64,000 nucleotides of DNA from Stenomitos frigidus_A (GTDB lineage: Bacteria; Cyanobacteriota; Cyanobacteriia; Leptolyngbyales; Leptolyngbyaceae). Below are positions 19,374 to 28,281 of the stretch, piece by piece (position 1 is the stretch's first letter; every line of letters starts with the position of its first letter). The notes beneath the pieces were generated by a model. That model ran no database searches. It saw only the letters and a list, made by a program, of their open reading frames with translations, and was not told the DNA's origin. A program made the translations under genes and the position numbers. The stretch is from contig NZ_CAWNSW010000143.1 of the NCBI RefSeq assembly GCF_963877135.1, forward strand, positions 1-64,000, in the 5' to 3' direction.

Positions 19374-19756
19374 GCACTCCAGCGTTGCAGCACAAGACGA
19401 ATCGAACCGTCTTTATTCTGTTGTTGCTCAGTTACCTGGAAACCTTTTTGAGTCGTCTCATGCAGCACCGTATGATATGCATAGCGTTGCGTGACACGAC
19501 CAAGGAACCGATCAACCGTCAATTCCTGCTGCCAAAATTGTAGATCTGCGACCAGCTCATACTCACTACCGTTCCACCGAAAGCCAATGTCATAGCCATT
19601 GGCTTGCTCGATCGCGATCTCAGCCGTTTGAGTTTTCCCACGGTAGCCCCGGATTGGTTCAGAACCAGCTTTCCAGGAAACACCCAAATCGGTTAAAGCA
19701 GCTTGCAGAGAAGGCAAATTACGAAGTTGAGTCTTAATTTGGCTGAAGTGTGACAT
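19370..19756 (-). CDS. DUF1257 family protein (Ycf35-like)
   Basis: The 128-residue protein begins SHFSQIKTQLRNLPSLQAAL and carries GYRGKTQTAEIAI and FLGRVTQRYAYHTV, the conserved segments of DUF1257, which is plastid-encoded as Ycf35 in some algae. It is soluble, without cysteine clusters. The position between DUF2997 and the ferredoxin, with a four-base overlap to the latter, suggests a stoichiometric complex or shared pathway. Function unknown. Confidence 0.9.
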   Translation of the reverse strand: MSHFSQIKTQLRNLPSLQAALTDLGVSWKAGSEPIRGYRGKTQTAEIAIEQANGYDIGFRWNGSEYELVADLQFWQQELTVDRFLGRVTQRYAYHTVLHETTQKGFQVTEQQQNKDGSIRLVLQRWSA

Positions 19757-19824
19757 GGTGAGTTTTAATGGATAAGGCTAATAAGGGATAGGGCTAAACG
19801 AACGAGAAGATTGACTGACAACAA

Positions 19825-20034
19825 TTACCACTCGCTGAACGTTGCTTGATTCGTCGCTGCAAGAGGCTGTGTATCAGTTTGGGCAAAATATTCTGAGGTT
19901 TGCTCCTGGCTGACAACCTGACCCAGTTGAGCCTCGATCGCTGCCGTCACCTCGGCACATGAAGAACCCACGATTCCGGTCACCTTCTCTTGTACGCGAC
20001 CATCAGGATAAATAATAAACTCAAGCGTTTCCAT
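19825..20034 (-). CDS. DUF2997 family small protein
   Basis: The 69-residue protein starts METLEFIIYPDGRVQEKVTG and has the single conserved cysteine in GSSCAEVT, both typical of DUF2997. It is the first gene of the DUF2997-DUF1257-ferredoxin operon, with 68 bp to the next gene. The promoter should lie in the AT-rich sequence upstream (20,040-20,240). Function unknown. Confidence 0.88.
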   Translation of the reverse strand: METLEFIIYPDGRVQEKVTGIVGSSCAEVTAAIEAQLGQVVSQEQTSEYFAQTDTQPLAATNQATFSEW

Positions 20035-20591
20035 ATGTTTGGTGAGGAATTGAGCGGCTCGCTCAGTAGTTGTGAAGCTTAAACTAAGTCAATATTCGAA
20101 CCAGTGTAGAGTAAGCGTTAATTCTCCGACTAAAAATTTTTCAAGCCTTCAACAGTCGGTGTTAACGAATGACACACTCTTAATGCATAGATTGTGCAAC
20201 ACTTAACAAAAATTAAAATCTATCTAAAGCGGTGACTCGGATATCTGATAGTTTCGCTTAACTTCCCATTGCAGTCAAGCTGAAAAGGGAAGGGAAATCT
20301 GTTTAAATTCAGTGGCTAGTAACCAGTGTTGAAATCCGTTGGTTGACGCAAGATGCTTGCAAAACAAGCGTTCGCAAAACGTTGCTGTGGCTTGGACTCA
20401 GCTGCTTTTGCAAAGCAAGCTAGTCGATCCAATCCAGGCGTAGAGTAAGGTCGTCAGCAGGGCCGCAGGCTTACCTTTGCATCTCTCCCTGAGGGGTGAG
20501 GCACCGTAGGAAGAATCTGACGTCACACGCCACAATGACGACAATAGGGAACTTGTCCCCCTTTGTGATTTAGCTCTCAACACGACAAAAC
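20035..20591. other. Divergent intergenic region
   Basis: It separates the DUF2997 operon (leftward) from the Ser/Thr kinase gene (rightward). The half near DUF2997 is AT-rich and promoter-like. CAAGATGCTTGCAAAACAAGC near 20348 and GCTTTTGCAAAGCAAGC near 20402 share a short repeat. No gene is supported. Confidence 0.5.
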
Positions 20592-22547
20592 ATGGTGCCC
20601 CCTCTTCCATCCGGAACGGTGCTGCGCCAGCGGTACCTAATTCAGCAGGTTCTTGGTCAAGGCGGCTTCGGTCGCACATATCTGGCTTTAGACCAGGAGC
20701 GCTTCAACGAACCCTGCGTCCTCAAAGAATTTATTGTTCCGTATCACGACGGAACGCTGATCGAAAAGTCGAAAATTCTGTTTCACCGCGAAGCCAGCAC
20801 ACTTTATCAAATTCAGCATCCCCAAATTCCGCGTTTTTGGGCGGCCTTTGAGGATGAGCAGCGCTTCTTTCTGGTGCAGGACTTTGTGGATGGGCAAACC
20901 TACCGCCAGCTGTTGAGCGATCGCAAGCAAAAAGGGCAGGCTTTCTCAGAAGCTGAAGTGCTGCACTTCTTGAACCATCTGTTGCCTGTCCTTGACTGCA
21001 TTCACAAACAGGGCATTATCCATCGGGATATTTCACCAGAAAACGTGATTTTGCAAACGCAGGCAGCGACACAGCTAGAGCCCGTTCACCTCTCTGAAGC
21101 TGGGTTGCCGGTGCTAATTGATTTTGGTGCGGTGAAAGAGGCGACTAGCCACTGGCCTCTGATTTCAACCCCGACACGAGTTGGCAAAGTGGGCTACGCT
21201 CCGCCTGAGCAATTACAAACAGGCAAGGTGTACCCCAATAGTGATTTGTATGCGCTAGCAGCATCAGCGCTAGTGTTGCTGACCGGTCGAGAGCCGCAAA
21301 CATTGCTTGACAGCCGCACACTCACTTGGAACTGGGAACCATACGCCAAGGTTGGTGATGAACTGGCAATGGTACTCCGGCGGATGCTGGCGGTGTATCC
21401 AGGCGATCGATACCAGTTAGCGAGCGAGGTTCTGCAAGATCTCCAATCGTTTGGCGCGGTACCGCTAGAAAGCACACTGTTGCAAGCGCCATCATCGTCA
21501 TCACCATACGTGTTGGACTATGTGCCGGAAGCCAGCAGACAGCCAGCGATTGTAAATTTTCTACAAACTCCGCCCGATCGCTCATCGCAGTCAAACAACC
21601 CTGTTCCGCCCACCGCTACGTATACGTCATCGACCCAGTCAGCTAGAGACACTCACGACTCAAGCAGTGCGTGGAAACCGGGGACAATGCTGGGAGGACG
21701 GTTACGTGCTGGTATTGCTGCAACCGTGCTGGCAGGTTTGGGGGTGGCGCTGCCGATCGTGTGGCACGTTTTGATGAAAGCACCCGATAGCAGCGGCGAA
21801 GTTTGGGTCTCTGGCGCCAAGCTACCGCAATCGGAAGCCTCTCGTATTATTGATTCTCCGATTACCAATGGCTCCAGTCTAGCCATTAAGCCTCCATCGG
21901 AGTCTCCAGAGCCCGATAGCAATCCGTCGACCAAAACCAGTAAACCACCGCAACGGATTCAATTTGTTCGTGGTAAAGCGATGACCCAAATGCAGGGAAC
22001 GTTGCAGGCGACTGAGATGCAACCCTATGTGCTGCAAGCCTCGCAAGGACAAATCATGACAGTCACGCTTCAGGGTTCTGATGCTGCCATGAATTTGTTG
22101 CGATCGAACCAGGACGCGATCGATGCGGCAGCGTATCAGACCAGAAGTTGGACGGGGCAATTGCCTGCTGACGATCGCTATACGATCCAAGTTTCTGGTG
22201 CTGGTGCTTATACCTTGGAGGTGGCGATCACGTCACTAGTGCGCTCGAAGCAAGAACAAATTCAACGAGTCGCTTTTGCAGCGGGTAAGACGGGTACCAC
22301 GGTCACAGGACAACTGGAACCAAACCAGATCCAACGCTATTTGTTACAGGCAAAGCGAGGCCAAACGCTAGGCGTGAAAGTGTTACAAGGTGGCGTGAGT
22401 TTTAGCGCAATCGCTCCGAACGGTCAGCGCGTTAGCACAACGAGCACAAAGATTTGGCAGGGACGTTTGCCCCAAGAAGGCGACTACATTATTGAAGTGT
22501 CTACCAGCCATACCGGAAGCTATGCGATCGCGCTTGAGGTTTTTTAA
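20592..22547 (+). CDS. Membrane Ser/Thr protein kinase with duplicated C-terminal domain
   Basis: The 651-residue protein has a Hanks-type kinase domain (about 10-280): glycine loop GQGGFGRTYLA, catalytic loop HRDISPENV, and IDFGAVKEA in place of the usual DFG segment. After a Ser/Pro-rich linker, a single membrane helix (about 374-395) leads to an extracytoplasmic part with two similar beta domains (about 455-550 and 555-651), each ending in a YTIQVSGAGAYTLEV or YIIEVSTSHTGSYAIALEV type segment, like pre-peptidase C-terminal (PPC) domains. These probably sense an external ligand or wall state. Substrates are unknown. Confidence 0.9.
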   Translation: MVPPLPSGTVLRQRYLIQQVLGQGGFGRTYLALDQERFNEPCVLKEFIVPYHDGTLIEKSKILFHREASTLYQIQHPQIPRFWAAFEDEQRFFLVQDFVDGQTYRQLLSDRKQKGQAFSEAEVLHFLNHLLPVLDCIHKQGIIHRDISPENVILQTQAATQLEPVHLSEAGLPVLIDFGAVKEATSHWPLISTPTRVGKVGYAPPEQLQTGKVYPNSDLYALAASALVLLTGREPQTLLDSRTLTWNWEPYAKVGDELAMVLRRMLAVYPGDRYQLASEVLQDLQSFGAVPLESTLLQAPSSSSPYVLDYVPEASRQPAIVNFLQTPPDRSSQSNNPVPPTATYTSSTQSARDTHDSSSAWKPGTMLGGRLRAGIAATVLAGLGVALPIVWHVLMKAPDSSGEVWVSGAKLPQSEASRIIDSPITNGSSLAIKPPSESPEPDSNPSTKTSKPPQRIQFVRGKAMTQMQGTLQATEMQPYVLQASQGQIMTVTLQGSDAAMNLLRSNQDAIDAAAYQTRSWTGQLPADDRYTIQVSGAGAYTLEVAITSLVRSKQEQIQRVAFAAGKTGTTVTGQLEPNQIQRYLLQAKRGQTLGVKVLQGGVSFSAIAPNGQRVSTTSTKIWQGRLPQEGDYIIEVSTSHTGSYAIALEVF

Positions 22548-22579
22548 TTCGACGTTACATTCAAGCGTAACGTGCTGAT

Positions 22580-23902
22580 CTACTCGTCTTCTCGCAGCGC
22601 TTCTACCACTAATTGCGCCAATTTTGAGGCTGCACCTGCTTGCCCGCGAGCTTGACGGAGTGCGATCTGCATTTGCTGCAGCTTTTTGGGATGATCAAGC
22701 AAGTCTTGCACGATCGCTGCGATCGCCTTTGGCTGCAGAGCACCAGCCAGTTCAGGCACGATTTCAGCATTCGCCCAAATGTTAGGCCATGCCAGCCGTC
22801 CTAATCGTTTTAACGCGAGATGAGTCATGAGTTTGGCGACGCGACCGCCAATGACGGGTAGGTTTGCCAAGAGCCCTGGTATGCCGTCCCACGTCTTGAT
22901 GAGATCGATCTGCTGGAGCGGTATGAGCACGAGCATCGGCACTGCCAGTGCGCCCAATTCAGCAGTATTGGCGCCCACTGTGGTCAAACAAAGGCTGCAT
23001 TGAGAGAGCAGGTCATAAGCAGGAGCCTCCGTCCACAGGTCAACCCGCAGCCCAGACCGAGTTTTGAGCCATGGTCGCTCGTCGGGTGCTGCTGGCAAAA
23101 CCAAGATGGCACTCGTCCAGCCCAGTTGTTCGATCGCTGGATTCGTCGCAGGGTCGGCAAATGTCGCGAGTTTTGTCACCGCCAAACCTGGGGCCACCGG
23201 AATCACAAAACGCGTGGCTGGATTAACCGCATACACCTGCTCCGCGATCGCGAGGCATAGCGGTACACCCAGGGAGAGTTTTGTGGGCTTAGAGCCAGGG
23301 AGAAGACCGATAAGGGGGTGAGGCGGTAAGGAGTGAGGAGTGAGGAGTGAGGGAATCTCTTTGCCCTCTGCTGCCTCTGCTCCCCATTCCCTCCTCTCTT
23401 CACTTCTCCAGCGTCCGGCTTCTGCCATCAAATCACCAACGACAGTGAATTTGTGGACGTACGGTTGAGGGATACGGGTCATGATGTTTTCGTTCATGAC
23501 ACCAAAGCGATCGATCCAGCGGTGCCAGCGAGCTTCCCATTCGGCATAGATCACAGTGCGGTAGCCCAACCGTTTGCCGATGACGATCGGGAAAAATTGG
23601 TCGCCACCCAGAAAGAGCACCACACCGTGCGATCGCCAATCCCACTGGGCAGCGGTTTTGCCCCACAGCAGAAAGGGGAAGAAGTGCTCAGCGCCCTGTA
23701 CGCGATCGACCTCTGGATAACTACGGGCGATCGCGGCTTCTTGTCCACTGGCATTCGCGCAAGGTGAGAGGACAACCGAAAGCCTTACCTGGTTTCGATC
23801 GTCGCCCATTTGCTGGCGCAGCGCTTGCACTACAGGCTTAACCCAGGTTGCCAGTTCACCGGGGCCATTGGACAAAATCAAAATATCGATCGCAGGCTGC
23901 AC
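22580..23902 (-). CDS. LpxB-like glycosyltransferase
   Basis: I chose the GTG at 23902 (440 residues) because AGAGAGGAAAGG lies just upstream; a frame from 23980 is 26 codons longer. The start of the fold, DILILSNGPGELATWVKPVV, and the later LTTVGANTAELGALAVPMLV and VIGGRVAKLMTH regions resemble lipid-A-disaccharide synthase (GT19) and the related uncharacterised cyanobacterial family. A Glu-rich, low-complexity insertion of about 30 residues (coded at 23310-23405) interrupts it and derives from a GAGTGAG repeat. Activity on UDP-diacylglucosamine is not assured. Confidence 0.65.
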   Translation of the reverse strand: MQPAIDILILSNGPGELATWVKPVVQALRQQMGDDRNQVRLSVVLSPCANASGQEAAIARSYPEVDRVQGAEHFFPFLLWGKTAAQWDWRSHGVVLFLGGDQFFPIVIGKRLGYRTVIYAEWEARWHRWIDRFGVMNENIMTRIPQPYVHKFTVVGDLMAEAGRWRSEERREWGAEAAEGKEIPSLLTPHSLPPHPLIGLLPGSKPTKLSLGVPLCLAIAEQVYAVNPATRFVIPVAPGLAVTKLATFADPATNPAIEQLGWTSAILVLPAAPDERPWLKTRSGLRVDLWTEAPAYDLLSQCSLCLTTVGANTAELGALAVPMLVLIPLQQIDLIKTWDGIPGLLANLPVIGGRVAKLMTHLALKRLGRLAWPNIWANAEIVPELAGALQPKAIAAIVQDLLDHPKKLQQMQIALRQARGQAGAASKLAQLVVEALREDE

Positions 23903-24451
23903 GTGCCTTTCCTCTCTTCGGTTGCAATGGACAAGTGAGGGAGATTTCCAAGAAAAAAATTTACCGCCAGGTAGGAGCAAGTTTGATTATAAGGTTAACG
24001 GTTAGAGGCCAAGACTCTGGCAAAACCTGCCCCTACAGGTCTTTTGTTGACTAGAAATATCCAGGTCGGGGGATATTGCCAGTAAGCCAAATGGCAAGTG
24101 ATACAAAGCGATTGACATACTTGGAGTGTTAGACCTCGCTTCCATGGGCAAGACTAAGGCTTATCGTAGGACGATTCCGTTCCAGGTCGTTGTGTAGTCT
24201 CACGACTGCAGCAGAATGCCGATGCTAAACGGACATCAGGCTAGAACAAAGGGATAAAAATTGGACGATCGCGCCTCTGTCGAAAATGAGACGATATAGT
24301 GAGTTTAATCCCCGTATGATGGGAGCGTATCCAGTTCAAACCGGATCAGAGGCCAGTTAAAGCCCTTTTGATTACGATGAAGTGATGCCCCATCAGCGAG
24401 ACCGCCAGTTGTTGGGGTCTGCCCCCGCATCAACGAGTAGAGTTAACCTCG
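23903..24451. other. Intergenic with MITE copy 3
   Basis: The first half holds the MITE-like copy 3. The second half precedes the DICT kinase gene and contains CCCCGTATGAT at about 24,310, with a TATGAT -10-like box. No gene is supported in the 550 bp. Confidence 0.5.
23938..24064. mobile_element. MITE-like repeat, copy 3
   Basis: About 127 bp with left end AGGGAGATTTCCAAGAAAAA and right end (complement) CCTGGATATTTCTAGTCAAC, followed inward by AAAGACCTGTAGGGGCAGGT. The interior GGTTAACGGTTAGAGGCCAA and the adjacent GACTCTGGCAAAACCT match copy 1 almost exactly. Same orientation as copy 1. Confidence 0.78.
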
Positions 24452-26479
24452 ATGAGCAACTCCACTTCCATCCTGGAAGACCTGCTGCAAGCCCTGCCCG
24501 AACTCAGAACCCAGCTTTACTTCAAGTCTTCCTTGACTGCCCTGTCTCATGCCATGGAAGATCAGGTTCTTGCCGGAGTTGGTAGCTCGTTGGTGATTGC
24601 AAGTTTTCAGCGCGAGCGCTTCTACCGCCAGGAAGCCCATCGCTACTTACGCATTTCAGAACGAGCAGAACAGGTCTATGTGCTGGCAGCGCCAGAGACT
24701 GATTTTGCCAATCGGTTTGATCATTACGAAACGATCGCCTTTGCGCCAACCGATGCACTCGCTCAAGAGTGGCATTTGGTGGTGATTGGTGCTCGGTATG
24801 CCGCGTGTCTGATTTGCAGAGAGAAGCCGATGCCTGTTTCGACGGCTGATTCGACCATGCAGCTTGCCACTGATCAGGCGCGCCGCTTTGAAGGCATTTG
24901 GACATTTGATCGACAGACAGTTTGCACAGCAGCAGAGTTATTGCTAGACAGAATTCTCGTGTATCGCCCAGAGTTGACCACAAAGGTTGCCCAAGCGAAA
25001 AAGCAGTTGCAGTTGGCACGCCGCATTGGTGCCAACAATGCCGATCCTGAACCGTTTGCGGAGCGTCTGGTCACGTACCTGCAAGCGGGACAGTACAAGT
25101 TACTCAAAGCGTATCGCTCGATCGCAGCCAAAGAGCGCAAAGAGCGACTGGTGAACTCCATCACTGCTGCGATTCGGCGATCGCTAGACCCAGAAGAAAT
25201 CTTCACAGTGGCCGTACGGGAGTTAGGGCAGGCGCTGCGTGGCTGTCGTTGTTTGATCTACCGCTGCAAAGTGACCGATGACGACGTTACAATCCAGCAT
25301 GAGTTTCTCGGAGCCGCCGTCGCTTCTCTCGTAGGGCAAAAGTGGCTGCTGCGGGAAAACCCCTTATTTCAAGCCGTAGTGGAGCAGCAGGAACGAGTCT
25401 ATCTTGCTGACGCGCAGGCAGATCCCTGGGTGCTGGAAGATGGGCGCACCGTTTTACCACCACGATTGGCGTCGGCGCAGCCCGAACCCTTGGTGCAGCG
25501 CTGGACGATCGCGTCCTGGTTGATGGTGCCTGTGATGCATCAAAATCGACTCCTGGGCATGGTCGAGCTCCATACCTGTGGTGGCACCCTACACGAGTGG
25601 ACAGAAGCCGAACTGGGTCTGGTAGACGCGATCGCGGCTCAAATTGGGGTTGCCCTTATTCAAGCCGAGGCGTATGCGAACCTTGAAGACTTGAATCAAC
25701 AGCTTGCCGCGCTCGACGTCACCCGCAGTAACTTAATTGCCATCACCGGACACGAATTACGCACACCCCTCTCAACCATCCAGGTTTGTTTAGAGAGCCT
25801 CTCCAGCGAACCCGATATGCCTCCAGAATTGCGCCAGATTATGCTCCAATCGGCCCTTTCTGACACGGAACGGATGCGAAAACTGGTTCAGGACTTTCTT
25901 ACCCTGTCACAGCTGGAAAGTGGACGGGTGCGGTGGCATCTAGAAGCACTACCGCTGCAGGAATGTGTCGATCTCGCCCTCAGCAGCATCCGCACCCGCC
26001 AAAACCAAAGTGACTTGCCCGAAATTACGGCTCACGTGCCACCAGAATTGCCCCTTGTACAGACAGACGGGGAATGGTTGGTCGAAGTACTCTCAAAACT
26101 GCTAGACAACGCCTGCAAGTTCACTGATCCAAACGGTCGCATCATGATTCAGGCACATTCCAACGGTGGACCAATGCTTGAAGTGACCGTAGCGGATACG
26201 GGACGCGGCATTGAACCGAATCGTCTGGAAACCGTGTTCGATCGCTTTTACCAGGAAGAAGGAGCCCTCCGCCGTACTGCCGGTGGTACGGGGCTAGGGC
26301 TTGCTATTTGCCGCCAGATTGTGACCGGGCTGGGCGGACGCATCTGGGCAGAATCGGCTGGTAAAGACCAGGGCAGCAAATTTCACTTTACCGTGCCGAT
26401 CGTCCGCGGGAAGCCAGACGAGAAACTGCCTAAAAATAGGACAGAGAAAGGCAAGGTTTCGCGTGCCAGAAGTCGATGA
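24452..26479 (+). CDS. DICT-GAF sensor histidine kinase
   Basis: The 675-residue protein carries an N-terminal DICT-type sensory domain (about 5-125), a helical region, a GAF domain (about 230-400), a HisKA domain with phospho-acceptor His434 in AITGHELRTPLS, and an HATPase_c domain with LLDNACKFTD (N box), ADTGRGIEP (G1) and GTGLGLAICRQIV (G2). There is no membrane helix, so it senses a cytoplasmic signal. The DICT domain is named for its association with diguanylate cyclases and two-component proteins. No response regulator is adjacent, so the partner is encoded elsewhere. Confidence 0.93.
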   Translation: MSNSTSILEDLLQALPELRTQLYFKSSLTALSHAMEDQVLAGVGSSLVIASFQRERFYRQEAHRYLRISERAEQVYVLAAPETDFANRFDHYETIAFAPTDALAQEWHLVVIGARYAACLICREKPMPVSTADSTMQLATDQARRFEGIWTFDRQTVCTAAELLLDRILVYRPELTTKVAQAKKQLQLARRIGANNADPEPFAERLVTYLQAGQYKLLKAYRSIAAKERKERLVNSITAAIRRSLDPEEIFTVAVRELGQALRGCRCLIYRCKVTDDDVTIQHEFLGAAVASLVGQKWLLRENPLFQAVVEQQERVYLADAQADPWVLEDGRTVLPPRLASAQPEPLVQRWTIASWLMVPVMHQNRLLGMVELHTCGGTLHEWTEAELGLVDAIAAQIGVALIQAEAYANLEDLNQQLAALDVTRSNLIAITGHELRTPLSTIQVCLESLSSEPDMPPELRQIMLQSALSDTERMRKLVQDFLTLSQLESGRVRWHLEALPLQECVDLALSSIRTRQNQSDLPEITAHVPPELPLVQTDGEWLVEVLSKLLDNACKFTDPNGRIMIQAHSNGGPMLEVTVADTGRGIEPNRLETVFDRFYQEEGALRRTAGGTGLGLAICRQIVTGLGGRIWAESAGKDQGSKFHFTVPIVRGKPDEKLPKNRTEKGKVSRARSR

Positions 26480-26590
26480 GTGTTACCCATGACGTGTCGA
26501 TTGCTAACAACTGTTACAGATCCCACTCGACTTTAGCGATGGTGACAGACTCAGTGATAGGATTTCTTCAAACATCGAGAGAGAAATCCA

Positions 26591-27016
26591 ATGGCAGAAA
26601 CTCTTTCTGGACAAGCACCTTTATTTGGCGGTAGTACCGGTGGTCTACTAACCAAAGCCCTTGTTGAAGAAAAATATGCGATCACGTGGACAAGCCCTAA
26701 AGAGCAAGTCTTTGAAATGCCAACAGGCGGTGCAGCCGTGATGCGGCAAGGTGAAAACTTGCTGTATCTAGCTCGCAAGGAGCAGTGTATTGCCCTTGGT
26801 GGCCAGCAACTGCGTTCAAAATTTAAGATCACGGACTACAAAATCTACCGCGTTTACCCTGGTGGTGACGTTGAGTATCTGCATCCTAAAGATGGCGTCT
26901 TCCCCGAAAAGGTCAACGCCGGTCGCCCACAGGTCAATACCGTCGCACGTAACATCGGCAGCAACCCTGAGCCTGCTAAGTTGAAGTTTAGCGGGACACC
27001 GACTTACGAAGCCTAG
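26591..27016 (+). CDS. psaD: Photosystem I subunit II
   Basis: The 141-residue protein matches PsaD along its length, including MAETLSGQAPLFGGSTGGLL, TWTSPKEQVFEMPTGGAAVM and the basic RSKFKITDYKIYRVYPGGD. PsaD sits on the cytoplasmic face of photosystem I and docks ferredoxin. It is a single-gene unit with GAGAGA upstream of the start and a strong terminator downstream. An inverted repeat TAACAACTGTTA lies at 26505-26516, about 75 bases upstream of the start, and could be a regulatory site. Confidence 0.98.
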   Translation: MAETLSGQAPLFGGSTGGLLTKALVEEKYAITWTSPKEQVFEMPTGGAAVMRQGENLLYLARKEQCIALGGQQLRSKFKITDYKIYRVYPGGDVEYLHPKDGVFPEKVNAGRPQVNTVARNIGSNPEPAKLKFSGTPTYEA

Positions 27017-27054
27017 TTCGTTAAACCCTGGTTATCTGGTCTAACAACTCAACG

Positions 27055-27088
27055 ATCGCCTCAAAGATGAACCTTGAGGCGATTTTTT
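27055..27088 (+). terminator. psaD terminator
   Basis: A 10-bp stem ATCGCCTCAA/TTGAGGCGAT with a 9-nt loop is followed by six T residues, 38 bases after the psaD stop codon. Confidence 0.93.
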
Positions 27089-27229
27089 GTTGCGAATTGA
27101 GACCCAATTGAATTGTGATTGCAAGTAGAGATGGGTTTTGCTTTTTAGCCATCGCGAAACTGATGACTAGCGTTCAAACCCACCCCTAGAACTGGCTAAG
27201 GTCGCCGTGAAAACCCGTTTAAACCCGTA

Positions 27230-28078
27230 TTACAACAATTCATCCATCAGCGTCATAACATTGATAGCGCCTGCGGATAAAGCTGGCGGTGTCGTGTGCT
27301 GTAACTGCTCTTCTAGTAAACCTTTGAGTGCAATGAGCTTGAGGCTGTTTTCTGCTTGAGTTTGGGCGATCGCCGCTGCTGCCGGGAGATACCCGATCGC
27401 CCCCAAATCAGCCAAAACCGTCCGTCGTAGTTGCAACGAGGGACTCTTAAGCGCCTGCACTAGCTGTTCGCCATAGGCTGCTTCGTGGGTCAACTGATAC
27501 ATCGCCCGAATCGCGGCATATTGAATCCGCTCGGTAGGATGCTCCAGAAACGGTTTGACATGCGAAATGGCATGAGCAGCCCGTAAAGCACCCACTGCCT
27601 CCAGAATGGCATCGTAGGGCTGAGAGAGATCGGGCTGATTCGGCACTAACTGCTCGCCCTGCAAGCCAGTAGCCAACAAGTTAAGTAAAGCAGGCACACA
27701 GGCTGAGTCACCCAAAGCCTGTAGTGACTGAGCTGCGGCTTCCCGTACGTAGTGATCGGAACAGCTCAAGGATTGAATCAATACGGGTACAGCCCGTCGA
27801 TCGCCCAATTTACCCAACGCTCTAGCAGCATTGCGCCTCAAAGGATAGCCGCCCGCTTCAGTCTGATCCGCTTCGTCTTCCAACGCGGCAATGAGCGCTT
27901 GGATGGCAGCCTCGTCTCGGACTCGAAACCGACCTAGCCACCAGGCTGCATAAAACCTCAGACCCAGATCCGCCCCTTGAAGATTGGCGATCGCCTGTTC
28001 GGCTGTTAACGCTTCTGCCTCATCAGAGCCGACTCCGGGCGGTGAAGACTCCATGCTTTCAAACGTAGATTCTTGCAT
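27230..28078 (-). CDS. cpcE: Phycocyanin alpha-subunit phycocyanobilin lyase, CpcE subunit
   Basis: The 282-residue HEAT-repeat protein starts its conserved part at LTAEQAIANLQGADLGLRFY and continues with AAWWLGRFRV, the CpcE signature. Six or so HEAT repeats follow. CpcE acts with CpcF to attach phycocyanobilin to Cys84 of CpcA. It is the last gene of the cpc cluster; the cpcF partner that often follows is not present, since the next gene is the convergent psaD. CpcE in this family needs CpcF, so cpcF should be elsewhere in the genome. Confidence 0.9.
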   Translation of the reverse strand: MQESTFESMESSPPGVGSDEAEALTAEQAIANLQGADLGLRFYAAWWLGRFRVRDEAAIQALIAALEDEADQTEAGGYPLRRNAARALGKLGDRRAVPVLIQSLSCSDHYVREAAAQSLQALGDSACVPALLNLLATGLQGEQLVPNQPDLSQPYDAILEAVGALRAAHAISHVKPFLEHPTERIQYAAIRAMYQLTHEAAYGEQLVQALKSPSLQLRRTVLADLGAIGYLPAAAAIAQTQAENSLKLIALKGLLEEQLQHTTPPALSAGAINVMTLMDELL

Positions 28079-28174
28079 AAGAAACTGGATTTTAAAACGC
28101 GTCCGTCGACGGGAAAGAAACTGACAGCTAACGAAACTGGATACCGTTACTGGAGACTGCTACGCATGCGTCAC

Positions 28175-28240
28175 AAAAACCCGGTTTCTAGTTGCCACCG
28201 TCCTGGTTTTTACCAGTAGGGTGCATTAGAAACCGGGTTT
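28175..28240. repeat. AGAAACCCGGTTTCT-type inverted repeat, copy 2
   Basis: AAAAACCCGGTTTCTAG at 28175-28191 and TTAGAAACCGGGTTT at 28226-28240 form an inverted pair around a small inner hairpin (CTGGTTTTTACCAG). It lies between cpcC1 and cpcE, where it could lower cpcE expression relative to the linker genes. Same arm sequence as at 10078-10147. Confidence 0.78.
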
Positions 28241-28281
28241 CCCCAACTATTGTATCGATGTTCTAAAGGGTTATCGATGGT

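Noticed and set aside
26505..26516. TAACAACTGTTA upstream of psaD as an RpaB-type HLR1 site
   Set aside because: The two TTACA-like halves are inverted, not in tandem, and the spacing is four bases where HLR1 has five, so it does not fit that motif.
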